In this document: piece by piece, positions 1-12,309 of the stretch | How positions within the stretch are numbered: the stretch's first letter is position 1 | Layout: the number at the start of each line of letters is the position of its first letter | From: Piper betle | Lineage: Eukaryota > Streptophyta > Magnoliopsida > Piperales > Piperaceae | Assembly: GCA_033002965.1 (NCBI GenBank) | Contig: JAURVB010014743.1 | Span: 32,085 to 96,084 of the forward strand | DNA length: 64,000 nucleotides | Direction: 5' to 3' | Position numbers and translations under genes: made by a program | Notes under the pieces: model-generated | Told to the model about the DNA's origin: nothing | The model's input: only the letters and a program-made list of their open reading frames with translations | Databases searched by the model: none

Positions 1-369
1 ATTTTGTTTAATTAGTCGGACGCTAGAATCTCCTGCGATGCACAGGCTTTATAATTTTAATATTTTATTTTCATTTTAAAATTTTAAATTATTTTAACTT
101 ATTTAAAAAATATTTAAATATTATAACGACTCGATTCGACTCGACTCAAAATATAATATAATAAGCTAAATATTCTTTTCAAAATTAATTAATCAAATTG
201 ATCCATAATTACTTTTTACTTGTAAATTTTTTATCCCATTAAACAAATATTAAATATTAAACTAAATTTAAAAGATCTCGTAAATATAATTTAATTTGAA
301 TTAAATATCTTACTTAATTTAATTAATATTCTTACTCATATTATTACTGCTCGAACTCTTTAAACTTCC
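1..369. other. AT-rich intergenic DNA
   Basis: Long A/T runs with no open frame of note and no recognisable repeat boundary. I see nothing functional here. Confidence 0.5.
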
Positions 370-600
370 ACCAAAAGCTACGCATTTGCTGGATATTGTA
401 AATCTGCCAAGTATAACGCGGGTGGACCAAACTTACCCCACTGTTCTCGTCTTAAGCCAAGGAGGCCGACGAGGTGCTTGTTGGACCCTACCAAGACGGT
501 CGCCGGTGGATGCAGGCGAGGCAAGGAAGGTTGGGGCATACCATTAGCTGCCCGACATCCAAGCACGCGAAAAAGACTCTGGCACAGGATGCACATGCAG
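370..600. other. GC-richer island with unassigned short open frames
   Basis: This roughly 230-bp block is clearly richer in G and C than the AT-rich DNA on both sides. A 72-codon frame on the minus strand (378-596) runs through it, with proline- and leucine-rich stretches and no motif I recognise; an overlapping plus-strand frame is equally plausible. There is no convincing splice or promoter context. It may be an exon relic or a fragment of a mobile element. I assign no function. Confidence 0.25.
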
Positions 601-999
601 TTTTCTTCGGATTACTTATGCCACCTACTTTTAAATTAATTAATTTGTTAATCACTCTCACAACCTTTGATCCATTTAGAAAGTTGGAACCTTTAATTTT
701 TCGACCCTCCAAACACAATAGCCACAAGTGGCAGGATTTAAAGACTCACATGGGATTAAAAATAAAAGTACACTCACTATTTATTTATTGTAATTTATAT
801 TATAATATACTAAACAGCGGATAGGGTAGTAATACCATCAAAATTATAGTTTGCGCCTTCGTTATATTTTCATGTTTTGTTTGTGTAAAATTTAGATATT
901 TCTCAAACAAGGTTGTCCTTTTCCCTTTTTTTGGTTCCCTACCCAAACAACATTCCCAATGCCCGAAGCACCCACCAGTTGCTCAAACATTACCTTACT
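601..999. other. AT-rich intergenic DNA
   Basis: No gene, RNA or repeat structure recognised between the GC-richer island and the R2 tandem repeats. Confidence 0.4.
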
Positions 1000-3900
1000 C
1001 AAACTGAGCTATAAATTTTACATAGAAATCATCAATCGACCAAAGCAAAAGCATCCAATCTTGCACAATCAGCCTGCTTGACTTAGATGATGATAGTAAA
1101 GGTAATAACATTGGTACATCAAAAAATAAACATATAATTCACATTTCATAAAGTGAAAAATATTTGAAATAAAAATGTAATGTTTGTAAGTGAGCATTCA
1201 TGTTAAATGAGTCGTAAAAAAATAATCTGTAGGCACTGATACATTTTTCGTTTCATAAAGTTCAAAATGATGAATCCAGGCCAAAACGATTTCAGAAAAA
1301 GGTGATCAACCCTGTTTCTTTTAAATTTGTGGGAAAAATTTACAAACCAATTGTGAAGAATGACGATCATAAACGCCATATCATATTCAAAAAGGTGTAA
1401 ACCAATGAAAAGTCACCGCCACTAACAAATACCATAAAGAAAGCCAAATTGAAAGGTGTAAGAAATTTTTGTTGTTACTTTAAGAAAGTTTATATTGTAG
1501 GCACCCATAGAGCTATATCAACAAAACTTTCAGATTCCAAAACATGGCCACAAACTACGGGACTGCTACATCCCACAAAGAGCAAATTGGAACTGTGCAG
1601 AGCTAGGGAAAGCACAATAACCATTAAAAAACACAACTAACATAATATGGGCAATTTAAGTGTTGTATTCAAATAAAAAAATTCAATGAAGGTAAACTAC
1701 TTCAGGGACAATGCTAAAACCCAACAAAACATACATACAGTGAAGACACAAGTTAACCATACAATCTCCTGAAATAAGCGATGCCACATGCAAGGAAATA
1801 AACCCTGAAAGAATAAAAATGACAAGAGGTTTTGTTGGCTTGATACCTTCATCTTGAGAAGCCTGTAAATACATGAACAAGGAAACTACTTATCTACAAA
1901 TTCCTGCGATTATGGTCACTGTAATGGCTCCTACCAGCCAATGGATTTCTCTTATGCTCTCTCTCAAGAAGAAATTCTTTCCTTGTCTAGTATGATTTTT
2001 AAACCAACATGAGCTGTGTTCACTAGTCATAACAAACACATCATACTCTACCCAAAAAAAAATTATGTAATTCACAGACCTCTTGTCTTTTGCTTCATGG
2101 ACAATTCCAATGTGCCTCCTTTTCAAATTTGATTCCTATCTGATTCTAAACTTTTTAATTGCTAAAATTATGGCAAAGAGTTTGTTCTTTAGCCTAGTGA
2201 TGGTAGACAGGTTATCCACTAGTGTTAGATTCTGGATTAAGGAATAATGTTTACTTGACCAAGATAACCATTTCATCGGATTCAACCTTCAAATAAATAG
2301 CATGTCAGGAAAACAAAGAAACACAATACAAAAAAATCATAGCAATCATAAAACATAAAGCATTCAAATGGAAGATTTCCAACAATTAGTAAGTTTTCTG
2401 TTCTGTCTTCTACAGCTTCAAATTAGGTGTAGGTTGAAGGAAGTCTTTTGCATATGATCAGTACTATGGTTTAGCTGATGGCTGCAGGTTGTATGGAATT
2501 AGCCAATGCTAGTTTCTTGTATGGAATTCATATCCAATGTTTCATATGCTATATACTCCACTCGAAATGAGCTATGAATGTTTACATGGAAATGAATCAT
2601 CTGGACAAAAGCATCCAATCTTGTATAAATGGGCTTCCTTCACTCGTCATATGATAGAAAGGCAATAATCATATAAACATATGCATGTTTAAAAATAAAC
2701 ATAGCATTTGCATTTCTTAAAGTAGACAACATAAGCAAATCCATCAAAACATGGCTAAAGGAAGCAACCAAGTTCATTAAATTTGGGAACTATTACTTCG
2801 TGCTTGAAAATTTTTATTAAACTTAAAAGAATCCATGATCACACCAAAGAGAACATATCTTAAATGTTAAAAAGAAAGAAATTGGAATCAAAATGCATAG
2901 CGGTAAGTGCTTATTCATTATATAAGTCTAGTAAAAAATAATTTATACATACATGATATATTTTGCATGAGTTTATAATAAATTTTAGAATGACACATCT
3001 AGGTCACCCGAACTTCAAAAAATGTCAATCAACCCAGCTTGTTTTAAATTTGTGGGAAAGAACCTACAAATCAAATGATGACCACGAAAGCAATAGCTTA
3101 TTTAAAAAGGTAAACCGATATAAATTTACAACAACAAATATCATAAAGAAAGTTATGGTGTAGGAATCCACAGAGCTATATGAACAAAACTTGCAGAAAT
3201 TAGAAACATACCTAAACTAAAATATTTTTCTGGGCAACTATAATTTCATAAAGGGAATATTATAGCTTTGTCAAAAGTGCAGAACTAGAAAAAGTAAAAT
3301 AACCCAGCCATATAAATAGCTAAACAATATTGGCAAATCAAGTTTTGTATTCAGATAAAATACCGCAAACTACTTAAGAGACAAAGCTAAAAACAAAACC
3401 AAGAGAGCATGTATACAACAAAGATAAAATTTTGTAAACCATTCAAGCTCCTTACAATAAGTAATGCCATGTGCAAGGACATAAATCCAGAATGAATAAA
3501 AATAGCGAAAGTTCTATTGGCTTGACACCTTCTTGAGCAGCAGTTAGACCACATGAAGAATCGACATTACTCTAGCAATTATAGTCCATGTTAAGGCTCC
3601 TACTAGCCAAAAAGCTTCCTTCTATGGCCTCAAGAAGAAATTCCTTCCTCGTCTTTTACATATTTTTTTAACCTATAAGAGCTATGTATTCACTAATGAC
3701 AACGAATCACATCATCTACTTGGAAAAAATGATTATTTAATCCACAGGCCTCATATCCTTACACAATAGGGAGGACGCTTGTGTCATTAATGAATCCAAT
3801 GTGCCTCACTTTTTTCAAATAATCCCCATGCGAATCAAAACCATGAAACTGTTACAAGCACAACAAAAGTTTGTCTTTTGGCCTAATGATGGCAGAAAAA

Positions 3901-4400
3901 TTACGCTCTGGTGTATCCTTTGGGGCAAAGAATAATATTTGCATGACCAAAATAACCTAATCCTCCATCTTTAAATGATGAGATTCAGCTTTCAAATAAA
4001 TGGCATATCAGGAAAACACCTTCAAATAAAAGACACATTAGGAAAACAAAGAAACTACAAAACATAAAATCACAGCAATAAAAGAACAAAGAGCATTTAA
4101 CTGAAAGATTTCTAACTAGTAAGTTTTCGATTATCTTCTACAGCATCAAATCAGGCGTAGTTTAAAGAAAGTCTTTTATTTATGATCAGTATTATTGTTT
4201 AGGTGATGGGTGCAGTTTGTATGGAATTAGCCAATGTTAGTTTCTTCTATGGAAATTATATCTACTGTTTCATATGCCATACACCATATTTGAAATGAGC
4301 AATGAATGTTTAATTGAAAATGAATCACCCGGACCAAAGGCATCGAATCTTGCATAACGGGCTTGCTTCACTCATCAGATCATAGGAAGGCAACAGTCAT
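1000..4400. repeat. R2 tandem repeat, two full units plus start of a third
   Basis: A 1.6-1.7 kb unit is repeated head to tail. The anchor GCATCCAATCTTG recurs at about 1051, 2611 and (one mismatch) 4340, giving periods of about 1560 and 1729 bp. Other shared landmarks are the TAGAATGACACATCTAGG block (2987), the stretch around an AAGAAATTC motif (about 1970 and 3640) and the CCTTCTTGAG-like segment. Units are diverged with many indels. A further copy (20690-21945) lies directly upstream of the NOM1-like pseudogene, so R2 may derive from upstream sequence of that gene or simply be a dispersed repeat. No coding capacity is evident. Confidence 0.7.
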
Positions 4401-5039
4401 GTAGACCAAGGTTGGCCAAGTCGGATATCACTATCGTATCAGCCAACATTCTTGAAGAGATGTCGGAGATATATCGAAAATATATCAGATATATTTGGGA
4501 ATTTCCTAATAAATAGATAAAATAGGATTATTACATTATTGAAACCAAATACTCCCAAGTAAATAGTGTCATTCATATTACACCCATATTACACCTATAG
4601 ATTACAAATTATAATAAAACACCATTAACATAATAATAATAGCAAACAATATTTTTCATTAATATAAAACATTTAGATAAAAATTTGCAATATAACTTGT
4701 ATAAAAATTAAATTAATAAGTAAATAATTAATCTTTGAGTTAAGTCAACATAACAAATAACATCTATAATAACATAAAATTCAAAGTCTCCAACTTGAAA
4801 GTTTATTACAATTCTCACCCAATGAAGAGAATATAAACAAATAATAAAATATTAAGCCTACACATTAAAAGAAAATCAAAATACCTACAATATATATATA
4901 TATAATGTTTTAATTACACAAAGATTAACCCCTAAAGAATTAATTTTACTTACACTAGCACAACAAAAATTCACTAACATAAACATGTAAATAATAGCTA
5001 ATAATACTAAATAAATTAATAATATTTCATATAAACTAA
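4401..5039. other. AT-rich intergenic DNA
   Basis: Very AT-rich with a short (TA) run near 4902-4912. No gene or repeat family recognised, although the 3' end grades into the R1 repeat. Confidence 0.4.
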
Positions 5040-5816
5040 AATTAAGCCTACCAAAAAACTACCGCTTTGATTCCACAACCAAATTGATGTGATGCATGTT
5101 GCTAAAATATTAACCTAGTTGCATATAAAGAGAAATTAACGATTTTGCAGCATATTAATTCTACGTATAAGATTTGAATTACTTTTTGTAAATATAAATA
5201 CATAATAAATATATATTAACGACTCTAATTTTTTATTCTAAATTAATGATTTATATAATATAAATGAAAACCCATAAGAAGAGATCAACGCATTGGCTCT
5301 TCATTTCAATATAGAAATCCCAAAAATAATCTGAAGCATACAAAATCGAATAAATCACATCAACATTAATTGAACAAGATCAATGATACGAGTGGAATCA
5401 TCACCACCCAGCATTCTCCTTCCTTCAATCAATCAACCACAAACATCAAGTGCATCAATTCCCAATTCCCAAACCAAAAACCATATATTCAAACAACAAA
5501 TAATCTAATCGAACCACCATCGTTTGCACCAAGAAGAACTTCGATTAGAAGTACAAACATCCTAGAGAAGAAGCATTGATTACCTTTAGTGTGACAATTG
5601 AATTGGAAGGATAGACAACCGTGGGGTGAATAGTGGTGGATAGATTCGAACCCAGCAAAGTGGGGAGAAGGAAGAGGGGGCAGCTGACAACGGTAGATGG
5701 CAGCAGCGGACAGTGCCAAGGAGCAGCGGCTATCGATGGCAAGGAGAGGGAAGACAGGATGGGCGGAGATTGAGTAAATAAAGCCTAAAAAATACGGGCT
5801 AGTCAAACATGGAACC
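5040..5816 (-). repeat. R1 dispersed repeat, copy A (left part)
   Basis: Sequence closely matching 23736-24525 and 33260-33969. It starts near ATTAAGCCTAC and runs through the CATTCTCCTTCCTTCAAT block to a GC-rich part ending near AGTCAAAC. On the minus strand all three copies keep an open pyrimidine-rich stretch followed by a canonical splice-donor-like AAAG/GTAA. The chromovirus at 5817 interrupts this copy; its tail resumes at 14139 (GATCAAGATAACTAAAAG). The biological identity of R1 is unknown. Confidence 0.7.
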
Positions 5817-7661
5817 TGTCACGGGCCGCTCTCTATGGGACAAAATTTTTCGCCCCAACAGCAAACCGCGCGGCGTGTTTCGCTCCCGAAACACCAGCCT
5901 CCCTTCAAAGTACGCAACAGAAACCCCACTACACGTGTAGCGGGACGATCTCTACAAGAGACCCGAAGCCACTCCCCTGAGTTCCTGCAATTCACGATGC
6001 ACGCCGAACACGAATACCAGCACCCAAATTGCCCAGTGCACGATATCGTTCGGTACCGATAGACAATTCTCAAAACATCCACAATAGCAAACCAAGCAAG
6101 TAGTATGAAGCGACTCTGATCGATCACCCAATATCGATCCTTGACACCAATCCCCTGATCGGTATCGCAGCAAGTTCCCGGAATCAAAGAACGCCGCTAG
6201 TACCCAAAATCAGACGCCAACACCACAATTACGGAACCCCTGTTCCAACCTTGAATTAAACACAAAACAAGGATACAGCAATCACCCCTATGATCGCTTA
6301 CACCATGGACATGCAAACCCCACGGTGTTCAACTCTTCCCCTGAAGAGTAGCGAGAACTAGAGCACCCACACTCACATTCGTCCTCACAAATCACAACCC
6401 CGAGCAGCCACCCACGACCTACTCGTTTACATGCAAAACCCTCAACCAAGTAATGCAAACTAGGTTATGAGAAGAACTACGTCGTACCTCCAATCACAGC
6501 ACCACGACCAGCAACCCTATGCCGTCGAACTCGTGAAGAATCAACTCCCGGAATTGATCTGCAGCACTCCACGACTTTGCTTGATGAGGTTTCTCGCTTC
6601 TCCACAAGAAAGACCACGACGTTCACCAAGACCCTTCTCAGCAGTTCTTCCTTCCTTTTTCTCACGTTGGCTCCCTCCTTATATAGGAGTCTCCACGTTG
6701 CTTCCAAGATAAGCTGTAATCTGAGCATAATCTTTTCCCAACAGATTATCTCCAAGATCTTCCACGAACCTGGACTCCCTTGACGTCTCAATTCGATCCA
6801 GCCCTGGGCGTGCTTATCTCCAATTCAGTTGCAATCTTATCTCCAAGATTCCGATCAAGATCCATCTCTATCGGCAAACAAAGTCCAGCGCTGGTAGTTA
6901 GTTACAACCACCACACGTCCAACCCCCTGGCTCGACCCAAGTCTTCGGCTCGACCAAAACCAGCAAACCTCGTGCACGTCCCAGACGCACCACCGATAAC
7001 CCCTGCTACCGATAAACCTCTAGTACCGATCAACTCCATCCATCGATCATGCTGGTGCAGCCAGACCCATCGCTACCGATCATGTGCTCGCTCACGGCTC
7101 GTGTGTGCTCGTTAGCCAACTCTCGATCACGCTCGGTCATGGCTCGATCATCAACCCCGCTAGCGCCCAATGCTCGAGCACGCTGCACCGATGTCTCGGC
7201 AGCGCTCGATCATGCTCGCTCACGCCAACTCCTCGCTAGCGCACAATGCTCGCGCACGCTGCACCGATGTCTCGGCAGCGCTCGATCATGCTCGCTCCTT
7301 GCTCGCGCACGCTAGTGATCGCACCCCAGCATCGAACCAGCGCACTCCCGGCACTCCCGTGATCCGCACGTAGCGATCAACCTCGAGTCCTCGCGCTCGG
7401 TTCTCGGCACCAATGCTCGATCATGATCCGACGCCCAAGTGCTCGGTCACCAGCACTTGTCTCGATCATCTTGAGGTTTATTTGGTCTCCGACCTGACTC
7501 ATGCTCGGCACTTCGTTACCTGCAACTGTAACACCGTGTTAGCCTCAACCAGTTGTTTCACCACTCGAATAGCCCCGTGCTACTCGTGTCGGACCCGGCA
7601 TGCATGGGAACAACTGCCCAATCCCGCGCACCCGGCACGTCCTCAGACTAAGGCTGTAACA
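5817..7661 (-). repeat. Chromovirus 3' LTR
   Basis: 1845 bp, TGTCACGGG to TGTAACA as read on the plus strand. It is almost identical to 12310-14138: about 16 substitutions by eye, mostly C/T or G/A, plus a 16-bp segment near 7001 absent from the other LTR. A canonical minus-strand TATA box (CTATATAAGG) lies at 6677-6686. Two imperfect 74-bp subrepeats rich in CTCGATCATGCTCG occur near 7166-7295. The pol stop codon falls inside this LTR. Confidence 0.95.
6677..6686 (-). promoter_or_regulatory. TATA box in chromovirus 3' LTR
   Basis: CTATATAAGG on the minus strand, a near-perfect plant TATA consensus in the U3 part of the LTR. The equivalent position in the 5' LTR reads CTTTATAAGG. Confidence 0.6.
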
Positions 7662-10600
7662 GCTCACCCCCACCAATGAGATCCGATGTCCTCATCGGAG
7701 GGTTAAGTCCTCCCTGGTACTTCTTGATTCTTCTCTCAAACTGCCACAAGTCCCTTGCTCGCTCCCAACTAGCTTCACTCCTCGGTTCGCCCTTCCACTT
7801 GATAAGATACTCAATCCCGGTGTTTGGTGCACCTTGCCTATGCGCCAAAATCTTCCCCACCTCCTTCACATATTGCCGCCGGACAGTAGGTGGAGCTCTC
7901 CTTGGACGAGCTCTCCTCGGATCGACCACATCCTCATGGAATGGCTTGAGAAAGCTGACATGAAATACTGGGTGAAGTTGATACCTCTCCGGAAGCTTCA
8001 ACTTGTAGGCCACGCTCCCGATCACCTTCTCCACCTCAAAAGGACCGTCATACCGCTGCACTAATCCCCTGTGCACCTCGGTACGTCTGATCTTCTTCCA
8101 GATCTGTGGTGTGAGTCTCAGCATCACTTTGTCCCCTACGCTGAATGATACCGGCCTTCTCCTCAAGTCGGCATATCTCTTCATTCTGCGTGTTGCTTTG
8201 GCTAGTGAATCCACCGCATCCTCATACAGCTCCTGCCTATCTCGGGCAAACCTGTATGCTGCTGGACACTTCGCTCCGCGCCCTTGCAAAGCTACCTCCA
8301 GTGGTGTAAGAGGCTGGTAGCCTGTAGCAACCTCGAAAGGACTCAGTCCCGTTGCTGAGGAACGATGCAGATTATAACAAAACTGCGCCGCATCAAGAAG
8401 ATCCAACCAGTTCCCCTGGCTGGCTGTGACGAAATGCCTCAAATACTCCTCGAGTAGAGCATTCGTCCTCTCAGTCTGCCCGTCAGACTGAGGATGATTA
8501 GCTGTAGAGAAGTTCAGCTTACTCCCTAGTAAACCAAACAAGCACGTCCAGAATCTCCCTGTGAACCTGGCGTCTCGATCACTCACTATGTCTGCCGGTA
8601 CTCCAAAGTACTTGACCACGTTCCTAAAGAACAGTTCAGCAGTCTTCTCGGCTGAGCATTTCTGTGGAGCTGCTGTAACTACGGCATACTTTGAGAATCG
8701 ATCTACAACCACCATCACCGACGACATCCCCCTCACCTTGGGGAATCCGGACACAAAGTCCATCGAAACCGAACTCCACGGCCTCGTTGGTGTAGGTAGA
8801 GGCTGCAGCAAGCCTGCCTCTAGTCGTCTCTCCACCTTGTCTTGCTGGCAAACTAAGCAAGACCTGACGAAAGCTTCGATATCAGCCTTCATTCCCGGCC
8901 AATAATACGCCCTGGTCATTAGAGCGTACATCCTGTCTCTCCCAGGATGTCCTGCCCACTGGGTGTCGTGGGACTCCTCCATTAGCTTTCGCCGTAGTCT
9001 ACCCGTAGGGATATAAAGCCGACCCCCACTGGCGTAAACCACTCCATCTTCAGTCCAATACTTCCGAATCAGCCCCTCACTGATCCTGTCGACCAGCTTC
9101 TTGTACTCTGGGTCGTCTCTTGCTAACTCCCGGACTTGCCCCATTATCTCTGTCTGAATTTCTGATATAGCTGCCACCACCTCCATGTTCTTTCGACTCA
9201 GGGCATCTGCCACCTGATTCGTCTTTCCCGGCTGGTGCAACCACTCGAAGTCGTACTCCGCCAGAAACTCTTGCCATCTCGCTTGTCTCGGGGATAGTTT
9301 CTTCTGGGTCTTGAAGAAAGTGTTAGCTACGTTATCCGTGATCACCACGAACTTGGATCCCAGCAAATACACTCGCCACACTCGAAGGCAATGTACCACT
9401 GCGAGCATCTCCTTCTCATGCGCTGAGTACCTCGTCTCAGCGTCCTTCAGCTTCCAACTCTCAAAAGCTATCGGATGCCCATCCTGCTGTAGTACTCCTC
9501 CGACTGCCTTGTCTGAAGCGTCTGTCACCACCTCAAACGGTCGACTGAAGTCCGGCAACTTCAGTATCGGCTCAGAAGATATAGCTGCTTTCAACTCATC
9601 AAAAGCTGCTTGGCATGAACCCGTCCACGCCCATGACTGTCCCTTCCTCAACAGATCAGTCAACGGTGACACTACATGGCTGTACCCATGTATGAACTTC
9701 CGGTAGTAGTTGGCCAAACCTAGGAAGCTTCTCACCTCTGTCACCTTCGTCGGTTCCGGCCACTCGGCAATGGCTCGGACCTTTGATTCCTCCATGCGCA
9801 CCGACCCCTGACCAACTTTATGGCCGAGAAAACTAATTTCCTCCAGGCCGAACTCACACTTCTCTTTCTTCACAAAGAGTTGATGTTCCCTTAGGCGATC
9901 CATAACCTGCTTCAGGTGTCCACGGTGCTCCTCCATGGACTCACTATAAACAACTATATCATCCAGATACACAACCACAAACTTGTCGAGATAATCATGA
10001 AACACATCATTCATCAGGTTGCAGAAAGTAGCTGGCGCATTTGTCAACCCAAATGGCATCACAAGGAATTCAAAAGACCCATACCTTGTGACCATAGTTG
10101 TTTTTGACACATCCTCCGGTGCAATCCGGACTTGCCAGTATCCTGACCTCAGGTCCAGCTTAGTGAAAACCCGCGCTCCACTCAACCTGTCAAACAGATC
10201 AGCAATTAAAGGAACTGGGTACTTGTTCTTGATGGTCACCTTATTCAGTCCCCGGTAGTCGACGCATAGTCTCATCGACCCGTCGTGCTTCTCCTGGAAT
10301 AGAACTGGCGCCCCATACGGTGCAGTTGATGGCTGAATTTTCCCCGAATCCAGCAGCTCCCCTAGCTGGATTTTGAGTTCTGTGAGTTCTTTAGGCGACA
10401 TCCTATATGGCGCCTTCGCTGGTGCTCTTGCCCCTGGCTCCAGCTCGATCCGGTGTTCGATCGTCCTTTTGGGAGGTAACCCGTCTGGCAATTCAGTTGG
10501 CATCACATCGGAATAGCCTTCCAACAGTTCCAACAGTTCGTCCGGCACCACCACCACGTGATCCGGCTGGACCTCTCTCATCACAGCAAGATAAGTCGAG

Positions 10601-11043
10601 GCTCCCCGCTTGCACCCCCGAGCCACTTGCATTGCCGACAAGTGCTCGCCACTAAAAGTGCGGTCCTCGACCCCAGAAGGCCTCCCACTGCCACGAACAA
10701 AGCTTGCACCCGCCGTGCTCATGATCAGTATACCTCCCAGGTGTGGAAAAACTCCCACTCCAGCAGTACTCATAAACGCATTACCGAGGATCAAACCAAA
10801 GTCATCCATCTCGATGACCATGAGATCCACTCGGCCCTCGAATTCTCCCAGGTTCAGTCTGACACTTCTAGCAATGCCATCCACCTGCTTCGCCTGTGAG
10901 TTCACTGCCTTAATCTTACTTGTGTTGGTCCCGGTTTTCAGCCCCAGCTCCGTAGCCATCCCCTTGGAGACAAAACTATGGGTTGCCCCAGTGTCTATCA
11001 AGGCTGAAACCTTCCTCCCATTCACTACACACGGAACAAACAT
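7648..11043 (-). CDS. pol: Chromovirus pol polyprotein with chromodomain
   Basis: About 1131 codons, open throughout. Positions count from a TTG one codon before the ATG at 11043. Aspartic protease: DTGATHSF at 18-25. Reverse transcriptase: about 190-460, with catalytic YLDD at 360-363. RNase H: about 500-620, with Asp509 (TDAS), Glu544, Asp571 and Asp614. Integrase: an HHCC zinc-binding region at about 693-733 and a catalytic core with Asp763 (SMDF), Asp in SDRD (822-825) and Glu859 (QTER). Chromodomain: about 1058-1105 (EYLIKWKGE), which in this class directs integration to marked chromatin. The ATG overlaps the gag stop (TGATG), and the minus-one frame is open for about 94 nt upstream, so a gag-pol fusion by frameshift is also possible. 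The stop codon lies within the 3' LTR. All key residues look intact. Confidence 0.95.
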   Translation of the reverse strand: MFVPCVVNGRKVSALIDTGATHSFVSKGMATELGLKTGTNTSKIKAVNSQAKQVDGIARSVRLNLGEFEGRVDLMVIEMDDFGLILGNAFMSTAGVGVFPHLGGILIMSTAGASFVRGSGRPSGVEDRTFSGEHLSAMQVARGCKRGASTYLAVMREVQPDHVVVVPDELLELLEGYSDVMPTELPDGLPPKRTIEHRIELEPGARAPAKAPYRMSPKELTELKIQLGELLDSGKIQPSTAPYGAPVLFQEKHDGSMRLCVDYRGLNKVTIKNKYPVPLIADLFDRLSGARVFTKLDLRSGYWQVRIAPEDVSKTTMVTRYGSFEFLVMPFGLTNAPATFCNLMNDVFHDYLDKFVVVYLDDIVVYSESMEEHRGHLKQVMDRLREHQLFVKKEKCEFGLEEISFLGHKVGQGSVRMEESKVRAIAEWPEPTKVTEVRSFLGLANYYRKFIHGYSHVVSPLTDLLRKGQSWAWTGSCQAAFDELKAAISSEPILKLPDFSRPFEVVTDASDKAVGGVLQQDGHPIAFESWKLKDAETRYSAHEKEMLAVVHCLRVWRVYLLGSKFVVITDNVANTFFKTQKKLSPRQARWQEFLAEYDFEWLHQPGKTNQVADALSRKNMEVVAAISEIQTEIMGQVRELARDDPEYKKLVDRISEGLIRKYWTEDGVVYASGGRLYIPTGRLRRKLMEESHDTQWAGHPGRDRMYALMTRAYYWPGMKADIEAFVRSCLVCQQDKVERRLEAGLLQPLPTPTRPWSSVSMDFVSGFPKVRGMSSVMVVVDRFSKYAVVTAAPQKCSAEKTAELFFRNVVKYFGVPADIVSDRDARFTGRFWTCLFGLLGSKLNFSTANHPQSDGQTERTNALLEEYLRHFVTASQGNWLDLLDAAQFCYNLHRSSATGLSPFEVATGYQPLTPLEVALQGRGAKCPAAYRFARDRQELYEDAVDSLAKATRRMKRYADLRRRPVSFSVGDKVMLRLTPQIWKKIRRTEVHRGLVQRYDGPFEVEKVIGSVAYKLKLPERYQLHPVFHVSFLKPFHEDVVDPRRARPRRAPPTVRRQYVKEVGKILAHRQGAPNTGIEYLIKWKGEPRSEASWERARDLWQFERRIKKYQGGLNPPMRTSDLIGGGELLQP
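7662..7674 (-). promoter_or_regulatory. Polypurine tract of the chromovirus
   Basis: On the minus strand GGTGGGGGTGAGC directly precedes the 3' LTR (TGTTACAG). This is the position and composition expected for the plus-strand DNA primer. It is embedded in the last codons of pol. Confidence 0.8.
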
Positions 11044-12206
11044 CAAATCAGCTCCCCTGAAGCTACACTTCCAGCTCTCAATGCCCCGAGTATCTGAAGG
11101 GTAGATGCTCGAGCAGAAGGACCCGCATCCTCCTGGTCATGGTTTGCTTCGGCCACCAAGGCGCTGAGCTTGCCCTTGGTCGGACACTCTCGAGCCAGAT
11201 GCGGACCATTGCACAGAAAACACCCGGACTTCTTCAGATCAGCTACCTTCCTGTCCTGAGTCCCTGCACTGAAGTTCTGAAACTTCTTCTTCGGTCTTCT
11301 GGATGGCTTCCTCATGCCGCCCCGCTGATTGCCCTGACCACCCTGGAGTTTCTTAGCCGGACCCACGTCTGTGTTGCTTGGCCCAGGCCTAATATCCACC
11401 AGTGCGTCGGCTGCCACCAAAGCTGCAGGTAAATCCTGTATCTTCTGCCTCTTCAGTTCTATCTGCGCCCAAGTCTGCAAACCATTGATAAAGTTGAATA
11501 ACTTATCATCCTCCGACATATTCTTGATGTCGAGGAGACAAGAGCTGAAGTCTTTGACGTAATCCCTAACTGTTCCTGTCTGTCTCAACCGTTGCAATCG
11601 AGACCTCGCCACCCATGTAGTGTTGGTTGGAGAGAATTGCTCCCGAAGCTCCTTTTTCAGGAACTCCCAAGTCTCAATCCGGTGTCGACCAGCTGCTTCA
11701 TCCTCTTCGGCGCGACATCTATACCATAACTTGGCATCACCGGTCATAAACATACTGGCCATCGAAACCTGGCTATCTTCGGGAACCTTCGCAGCAGTGA
11801 AGTATTCCTGCATGTCCCAGATGAAATTCTCCAGGTCCTTGGCTGACCTGGTCCCCTCGAACTTCTTTGGCTCGGGCACCTTGAGCCTTCCTGGAACGGC
11901 TTCTTCTGCTACACGATCAGCAATACCCTGCTGAGGCCGCGCTACCCACACTTGTTTGAGCAAAGCCACATCTGCGTGCATTTCCTCAACCGCAGCCCGG
12001 AGATCTCCCATCTCCGCCGTCTCACCTCGCACCTGGCTGGACTCGGCCCAAGTGGTAAACCGAGTGTTCAAGTCCCACAACCCTTCTGCCAGAGACTGCA
12101 ATTTGTCGAAGACGGTATGTCCATCTCCATCACTGGTAGGCCCTCCTACCAGCACTTCCAGCCGTGCGACCCTCTCTCTGAGAGCATCAGTGGATCGAGT
12201 ATCCAT
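11043..12206 (-). CDS. gag: Chromovirus gag (nucleocapsid) protein
   Basis: 387 codons. The N-terminal 85 residues are acidic and helix-prone. The retrotransposon-gag fold follows at about 105-265, with the usual tryptophans in FIWDMQEYF and AKLWYR. A basic linker runs from about 280 to 325. A zinc knuckle at 329-341 (C-X2-C-X3-H-X4-C) is one residue shorter than the usual CX2CX4HX4C. The protein should form the virus-like particle and bind element RNA. The ATG at 12206 lies about 100 bp inside the 5' LTR and primer site, as expected. The TGA stop overlaps the pol ATG. I see no internal stops. Confidence 0.9.
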   Translation of the reverse strand: MDTRSTDALRERVARLEVLVGGPTSDGDGHTVFDKLQSLAEGLWDLNTRFTTWAESSQVRGETAEMGDLRAAVEEMHADVALLKQVWVARPQQGIADRVAEEAVPGRLKVPEPKKFEGTRSAKDLENFIWDMQEYFTAAKVPEDSQVSMASMFMTGDAKLWYRCRAEEDEAAGRHRIETWEFLKKELREQFSPTNTTWVARSRLQRLRQTGTVRDYVKDFSSCLLDIKNMSEDDKLFNFINGLQTWAQIELKRQKIQDLPAALVAADALVDIRPGPSNTDVGPAKKLQGGQGNQRGGMRKPSRRPKKKFQNFSAGTQDRKVADLKKSGCFLCNGPHLARECPTKGKLSALVAEANHDQEDAGPSARASTLQILGALRAGSVASGELI

Positions 12207-12296
12207 CTCACCGGTAAATGTGGAGAACCCTCCCCCGAAGGTTATAGTGCAACTTCTTCACAAGATGCTTCGTCGACCAGTTTTCACCGAAACTAA

Positions 12297-12307
12297 GCTC
12301 TGATACC
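12297..12307 (-). promoter_or_regulatory. Primer binding site, initiator tRNA-Met type
   Basis: The minus strand reads GGTATCAGAGC two bases inside the 5' LTR. It matches the plant iMet PBS core TGGTATCAGAGC except at its first base. It primes minus-strand DNA synthesis and fixes the LTR inner edge at 12310. Confidence 0.9.
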
Positions 12308-12309
12308 TC

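Noticed and set aside
5489..5806. 105-codon frame in R1, with a counterpart at 24184-24552
   Set aside because: The two are similar because R1 is repeated. The frame crosses the conserved donor-like site and differs in phase and length between copies, so coding is not supported.
7166..7295. Regularly spaced CTCGATCATGCTCG units, considered as a CRISPR-like array
   Set aside because: They are two LTR-internal subrepeats with no uniform spacers, in a plant retrotransposon.
7676..12303. Many plus-strand open frames of 60-164 codons
   Set aside because: They are antisense to the intact gag and pol frames of the chromovirus and follow from its GC-rich codon use.
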